Assembly (NCBI RefSeq): GCF_023100805.1
Contig: NZ_CP095855.1
Coordinates: forward strand, 4,567,001 to 4,631,000
DNA: 64,000 nt
Source of the DNA: Chitinophaga filiformis
GTDB lineage: Bacteria; Bacteroidota; Bacteroidia; Chitinophagales; Chitinophagaceae
Direction of reading: 5' to 3'
In this document: in pieces, positions 60,701 through 64,000 of the stretch
Layout of the letters: each line of letters starts with the position of its first letter
How positions within the stretch are numbered: position 1 is the first letter of the stretch
Notes under the pieces: model-generated
Seen by the model: the letters and a program-made list of their open reading frames with translations, nothing else
Databases searched by the model: none
Told to the model about the DNA's origin: nothing
Translations under genes and position numbers: made by a program

Positions 60701-61242
60701 TACAGCGTTTCCCAGTTCCTGACCAGTTCACCCAGTAGTACCTGTCCTGTGGGCCATTCGCCCAGGTTGGAATCCGCATTGATATGTCCTTTAGGGCCGG
60801 CGTTCACGAAGCGGCTTCCCCAGGCATCGGCAAAAAATCTTGCTCTCTCCAGGCTGGCGTATTCATCGTTCGTACTGGATACCACGATAGTTTTAAAAGG
60901 CAACGGCTCTAATGGGACAGGGGCAAATCCCCGGGCATCAGCCGGGAATCCGGGACGCTCGGTATCTGCCGGTGCTACCAGCAGGGCGCCTTTAATACTG
61001 AGCTTTGTCTGTTGTGCCCAATAGGCCAGCGCGATGCAGCCCAGGCTATGCGCTGCGATCACTACGTCGGGCCCCGCTTCCGCGACGGCCTTTTCAATCG
61101 TTTTTACCCATTCGGTCATGACCGGGGTGTCCCAGTTTTGCTGATCGATACGTTTATATCCGGATGTTTTTTCCCAGATGCTTTGCCAGTGTAATGGGCC
61201 TGAGCCATGTAAACCTGGTGCGGTTAATACCTTCACTTCCAT
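60700..61242 (-). CDS. RBBP9/YdeN-type serine hydrolase
   Basis: 180 residues, small alpha/beta hydrolase. LTAPGLHGSGPLHWQ at the N-terminus, nucleophile elbow AAHSLGC (Ser in HSLG), the likely Asp in STNDEYASLE and His in GPKGHINADS, ending WPTGQVLLGELV. The family contains serine hydrolases of unknown physiological substrate. It is encoded alone, convergent with araA, whose terminator abuts its 3' end. Confidence 0.91.
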   Translation of the reverse strand: MEVKVLTAPGLHGSGPLHWQSIWEKTSGYKRIDQQNWDTPVMTEWVKTIEKAVAEAGPDVVIAAHSLGCIALAYWAQQTKLSIKGALLVAPADTERPGFPADARGFAPVPLEPLPFKTIVVSSTNDEYASLERARFFADAWGSRFVNAGPKGHINADSNLGEWPTGQVLLGELVRNWETL

Positions 61243-61343
61243 AAAACAGAAACTTTATAGCACTCCCTTTAGCAGATAGGTGATGGAATAGTTGTGGCAT
61301 ACGAGTATAACAATGTACGCAAAAAGAACTAAAGGGAATCATC

Positions 61344-62270
61344 TCATCCGTTAATAAAACGCAAATTTCTACGGATGCCGGCATATTTTGACCGTTTCAT
61401 GGGGGAACGGCGGAAGATCTTCTTAAATTCTTCCTCCGTCAGTTCTTCCCAGTCCTTCGTACTGAAATTAAGGATCTCGGGAATGGGAGCAAATTCTATT
61501 GTCTGGTTAGGCTTTGAAAAGCGGTTCCAGGGGCAGACATCCTGGCACACATCACAGCCAAACATCCAGTTGTCAAAGCGGCCCTGCATTTTCTCAGGGA
61601 TCAGCAGTTCTTTCAGTTCAATGGTAAAGTAAGAGATACAGCGGCTGCCGTCTACGACACCGGGCGCTACCAGCGCCTCAGTTGGACAGGCATCGAGGCA
61701 ACGGGTACAGGAACCGCAATAGTCGCCTACGGGGCTGTCATATTCCAGGGCCAGATCGGTGATAAGGGTAGCAATGAAAAAGAAGGACCCCGCCTGTTTA
61801 TGGATAAGGTTACCGTTCTTACCCAGCCAGCCCAGGCCACTCCGTTGTGCCCAGCTTCTTTCCAGCACCGGGGCTGAGTCCACAAATCCCCGGCCGCTGA
61901 CTGCTCCGAATGCCTCCTGCATCCGGGCCAGCAGGGTGTTGAGTTTCCCCTTTATGACCTCATGATAATCCTGCCCGTAGGCATATTTGGAGATCTTTGG
62001 CGCTTCAGGCTGCTGCTGCTGAGCAGGGTAGTAGTTCAGTAGCAGGGTAATAACCGAGCGCGCATTATCCACCAGTTTCCTGGGATCGATCCTTTTATCG
62101 AAATGATTCTCCATGTAATGCATGCTGCCATGCATGCCTTTGTGCAACCACTGTTCCAGCCGGCGGGCATCGTCATCAAGCTGCACCGCCTTGGCAATGC
62201 CACAATGATCAAAGCCAAGGTCAGCCGCATGCTGCTTGATAAACGCCGTATATTTTGCCGCTAGGTTCAT
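61344..62270 (-). CDS. queG: tRNA epoxyqueuosine-34 reductase
   Basis: 308 residues. Cobalamin-dependent N-terminal domain (GFDHCGIAKAV, GMHGSMHYMENHFDKRIDP, SARSVITLLLNYYP) and two [4Fe-4S] clusters (CGSCTRCLDACPTEAL and CDVCQDVCPWNRF). It catalyses the last step of queuosine synthesis in tRNA. The ATG at 62270 gives the usual family start MNLAAKYTAFIKQHA; the open upstream extension is not conserved. Transcribed divergently from the DUF3857 gene. Confidence 0.96.
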   Translation of the reverse strand: MNLAAKYTAFIKQHAADLGFDHCGIAKAVQLDDDARRLEQWLHKGMHGSMHYMENHFDKRIDPRKLVDNARSVITLLLNYYPAQQQQPEAPKISKYAYGQDYHEVIKGKLNTLLARMQEAFGAVSGRGFVDSAPVLERSWAQRSGLGWLGKNGNLIHKQAGSFFFIATLITDLALEYDSPVGDYCGSCTRCLDACPTEALVAPGVVDGSRCISYFTIELKELLIPEKMQGRFDNWMFGCDVCQDVCPWNRFSKPNQTIEFAPIPEILNFSTKDWEELTEEEFKKIFRRSPMKRSKYAGIRRNLRFING

Positions 62271-62369
62271 GAGTGAGTGCAAGTTACGCAAAAATAAAAG
62301 TTTGCTATAGCAAGAGTTCGAATATGGTTTTTCCCTTACCTTCATCCCAAAATAATCCTTATATCCTGT

Positions 62370-64000
62370 ATGCGTAGCAGATCTATTGTAATCCCCCTGC
62401 AGCTGGCAGCAGCCTGCTTGTTTTCACTTACAACATTTTCTCAGACCCGGGACAAGATCAAGTTTGGGAAGATCAGTGCGGAGGACTTTACTCCGACATC
62501 ATTTGAAAAAGACACATCCGCGCATGCGGTCATACTTGCAGACATCGGCTCTTCGGAGTTCCAGCCCGATAGAGATCATTTTGAACTGTCGTATAAGCGG
62601 TTGAAGAGAGTAAAGATCGTTGACAAGAACGGTTACGACGAAGCCACGGTAACGGTCCCCCTTTTCGTTTCCGGGCAGTCGGAAGAAAAACTGCTCAATC
62701 TCAAAGCGGTAGCCTACAACCTCGAGAACGGGCAGGTAGTTGAGACAAAACTCGAAAGTAAAAGCGTCTTTACCGACAAGTTAGACAAGAACTTCATTAT
62801 GAAGAAGTTTACCGTTCCAGGCGTAAAAGAGGGAACGATCATCGAGTATACGTATTCGGTAACTTCTCCCTTTTTCTTTAACCTGCAGCCCTGGACATTC
62901 CAGGATGAATATCCCTGTCTGCTCAGTGAGTATACGGTGACTATTCCGGAGATATTTGACTTCGTTTTCCTGAAACAGGACATCAATAGCATGCTGACCG
63001 TAAAAACAACACTTGACAGGGCGACGTATAACATGACATTCGAGACAAATGGCCCTACCGGTGCTTCTCAGCACGGCAGTTTTTCTGCCAATACGGTCAG
63101 GAATGTATGGACGGCCAAAGATATTCCGGCCCTGAGGGAAGAAAGTTTCACTACTTCCCTGCGGAACCATGTTACCAGGATAGAATTCCAGTTATCTGCC
63201 ATAAAATACCCCGGTTCCCCGGTAAAACCGGTAATGGGCACCTGGGAGAAATTCTCCGAAGAGCTGAACAAAGACGAGGATTTTGGTGCAGACCTAAGTA
63301 AAAACAACGGCTACCTGGGAGATATCGTTGACCAGCTTACAGAAGGGCTGAAAGATGATACAGCCAAAGCCCGCCGTATTTACAACTATGTCCGGAATAA
63401 CTTTACCTGTACAGACCATTCCGGCTTATACCTCAGCAAACCCATAAAGACGGTTTTTAGCTCCCGCAACGGTAATGAAACAGACATCAACCTGCTGCTG
63501 ATAGCCATGCTGCGGCGGGCAAAACTGAATGCTGACCCCGTGGTGCTCAGTACCCGTAGTCATGGTGTAACACATGAACTGTACCCCTTGAGGTCCCGTT
63601 TCAATTACACAATGGCGGCTATTACGGTGGATACGCTGACGTATTTCCTGGATGCTTCCCGGCCTTACCTGGGCTTCGGCAGGGTGGATATGTCCTGCTA
63701 CAACGGTCACGCAAGATTGTTGTCTAAAGACGTGCCGCCGCTGTATTTCAATCCGGACGATCTGCTGGAACAAAAGAACACTTTTGTAATGCTGATGGGC
63801 GGAGAAGGTGGTAGCCTGAAAGGAAGTATGCAGCAATATCCTACTTATTTCGAGTCATGCATGATCCGTTCCTCCATAAAAGACAAAGGCAAAGATGTCT
63901 ATTTTAAGGGGAAAGAAAAGGATTTCGCTACGGAAACCACTATTAGCGGCGTGGAGCTGGAGAACCTGGATGATAATGAACAGGTACTGAAAATGAAGTA
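62370..64000 (+). CDS. DUF3857/transglutaminase-like exported protein (truncated by window end)
   Basis: At least 543 residues, open at the end of the window. Signal peptide 1-25 (ending TTFSQ), DUF3857 beta domain at about 50-265 (FELSYKRLKRVKIVDKNG, FIMKKFTVPGVKEGTIIEYTY), then a transglutaminase-like domain (ARRIYNYVRNNFTCTD, GNETDINLLLIAMLRRAKLN, STRSHGVTHELY). In active transglutaminases the motif is GxCxD; here it reads GNETD, so the catalytic Cys is missing and this is probably a non-catalytic relative. Function unknown; common in Bacteroidota as secreted proteins. Confidence 0.86.
   Translation, partial: MRSRSIVIPLQLAAACLFSLTTFSQTRDKIKFGKISAEDFTPTSFEKDTSAHAVILADIGSSEFQPDRDHFELSYKRLKRVKIVDKNGYDEATVTVPLFVSGQSEEKLLNLKAVAYNLENGQVVETKLESKSVFTDKLDKNFIMKKFTVPGVKEGTIIEYTYSVTSPFFFNLQPWTFQDEYPCLLSEYTVTIPEIFDFVFLKQDINSMLTVKTTLDRATYNMTFETNGPTGASQHGSFSANTVRNVWTAKDIPALREESFTTSLRNHVTRIEFQLSAIKYPGSPVKPVMGTWEKFSEELNKDEDFGADLSKNNGYLGDIVDQLTEGLKDDTAKARRIYNYVRNNFTCTDHSGLYLSKPIKTVFSSRNGNETDINLLLIAMLRRAKLNADPVVLSTRSHGVTHELYPLRSRFNYTMAAITVDTLTYFLDASRPYLGFGRVDMSCYNGHARLLSKDVPPLYFNPDDLLEQKNTFVMLMGGEGGSLKGSMQQYPTYFESCMIRSSIKDKGKDVYFKGKEKDFATETTISGVELENLDDNEQVLKMK

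Overview
The window looks like chromosomal DNA of a Bacteroidota species close to Chitinophaga (family Chitinophagaceae). The evidence is a type IX secretion (T9SS) PorV-like protein, two T9SS sorting domains, a SusC/SusD pair, a FecR/DUF4974 anti-sigma protein, DUF4251 and DUF3857 proteins, a GH92 enzyme, and several promoter boxes of the Bacteroidota form TAnnTTTG. I see no tRNA, rRNA, insertion sequence, prophage, CRISPR array or recognisable defence or natural-product cluster. Genes sit on both strands in short operons, many closed by clear hairpin terminators.

Layout. 1-5.1 kb: end of a T9SS cargo gene, a PorV-like gene, a small membrane protein, a secreted sugar isomerase-like protein and a secreted M23 peptidase with BTRD1-type repeats. 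5.1-10.4 kb (minus): a coiled-coil protein, a YfhO-like membrane protein, a CNNM/CBS/CorC protein and an HxlR regulator divergent from an SDR gene. 11.4-18.4 kb: DUF1304, a double OmpA-domain protein, a SusC/SusD pair and a long hairpin element. 18.5-27.2 kb: signalling proteins (histidine kinase, sigma-54 activator, Hpt protein, membrane-anchored receiver) mixed with small secreted proteins, a methyltransferase and a glycosyltransferase whose 3' flank holds four tandem hairpin repeats. 27.4-34 kb: DEAD-box helicase, MscS channel, and a three-gene surface operon (OmpA-repeat protein, T9SS cargo, VOC protein). 34.5-40.6 kb: GH92 glycosidase, orphan FecR, a LuxR-type regulator lacking the phosphoacceptor Asp with a Cys-containing micro-ORF just upstream, and an SGNH esterase. 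40.6-47 kb: RND efflux operon with a TetR regulator and two matching operator-like palindromes. 47-54.4 kb: epimerase-like protein, SAM-I riboswitch with a cystathionine gamma-synthase-type enzyme, amidohydrolase, DUF218 protein, cation symporter and an extradiol dioxygenase-like protein. 54.4-60.7 kb: L-arabinose catabolism (AraR of the Nudix type, AraB, AraD, AraA), with three matching operator palindromes; one lies far from any gene and upstream of an orphan terminator. 60.7-64 kb: serine hydrolase, QueG and the start of a DUF3857 protein.

Best candidates for undescribed biology: the four-hairpin array at 24963-25338, the possible AraR-controlled noncoding transcript at about 54490-54800, the long hairpin at 18233-18348, and the Cys micro-ORF coupled to the pseudo-receiver regulator at 38301-39104. 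All assignments rest on reading the sequence; no database search was run.
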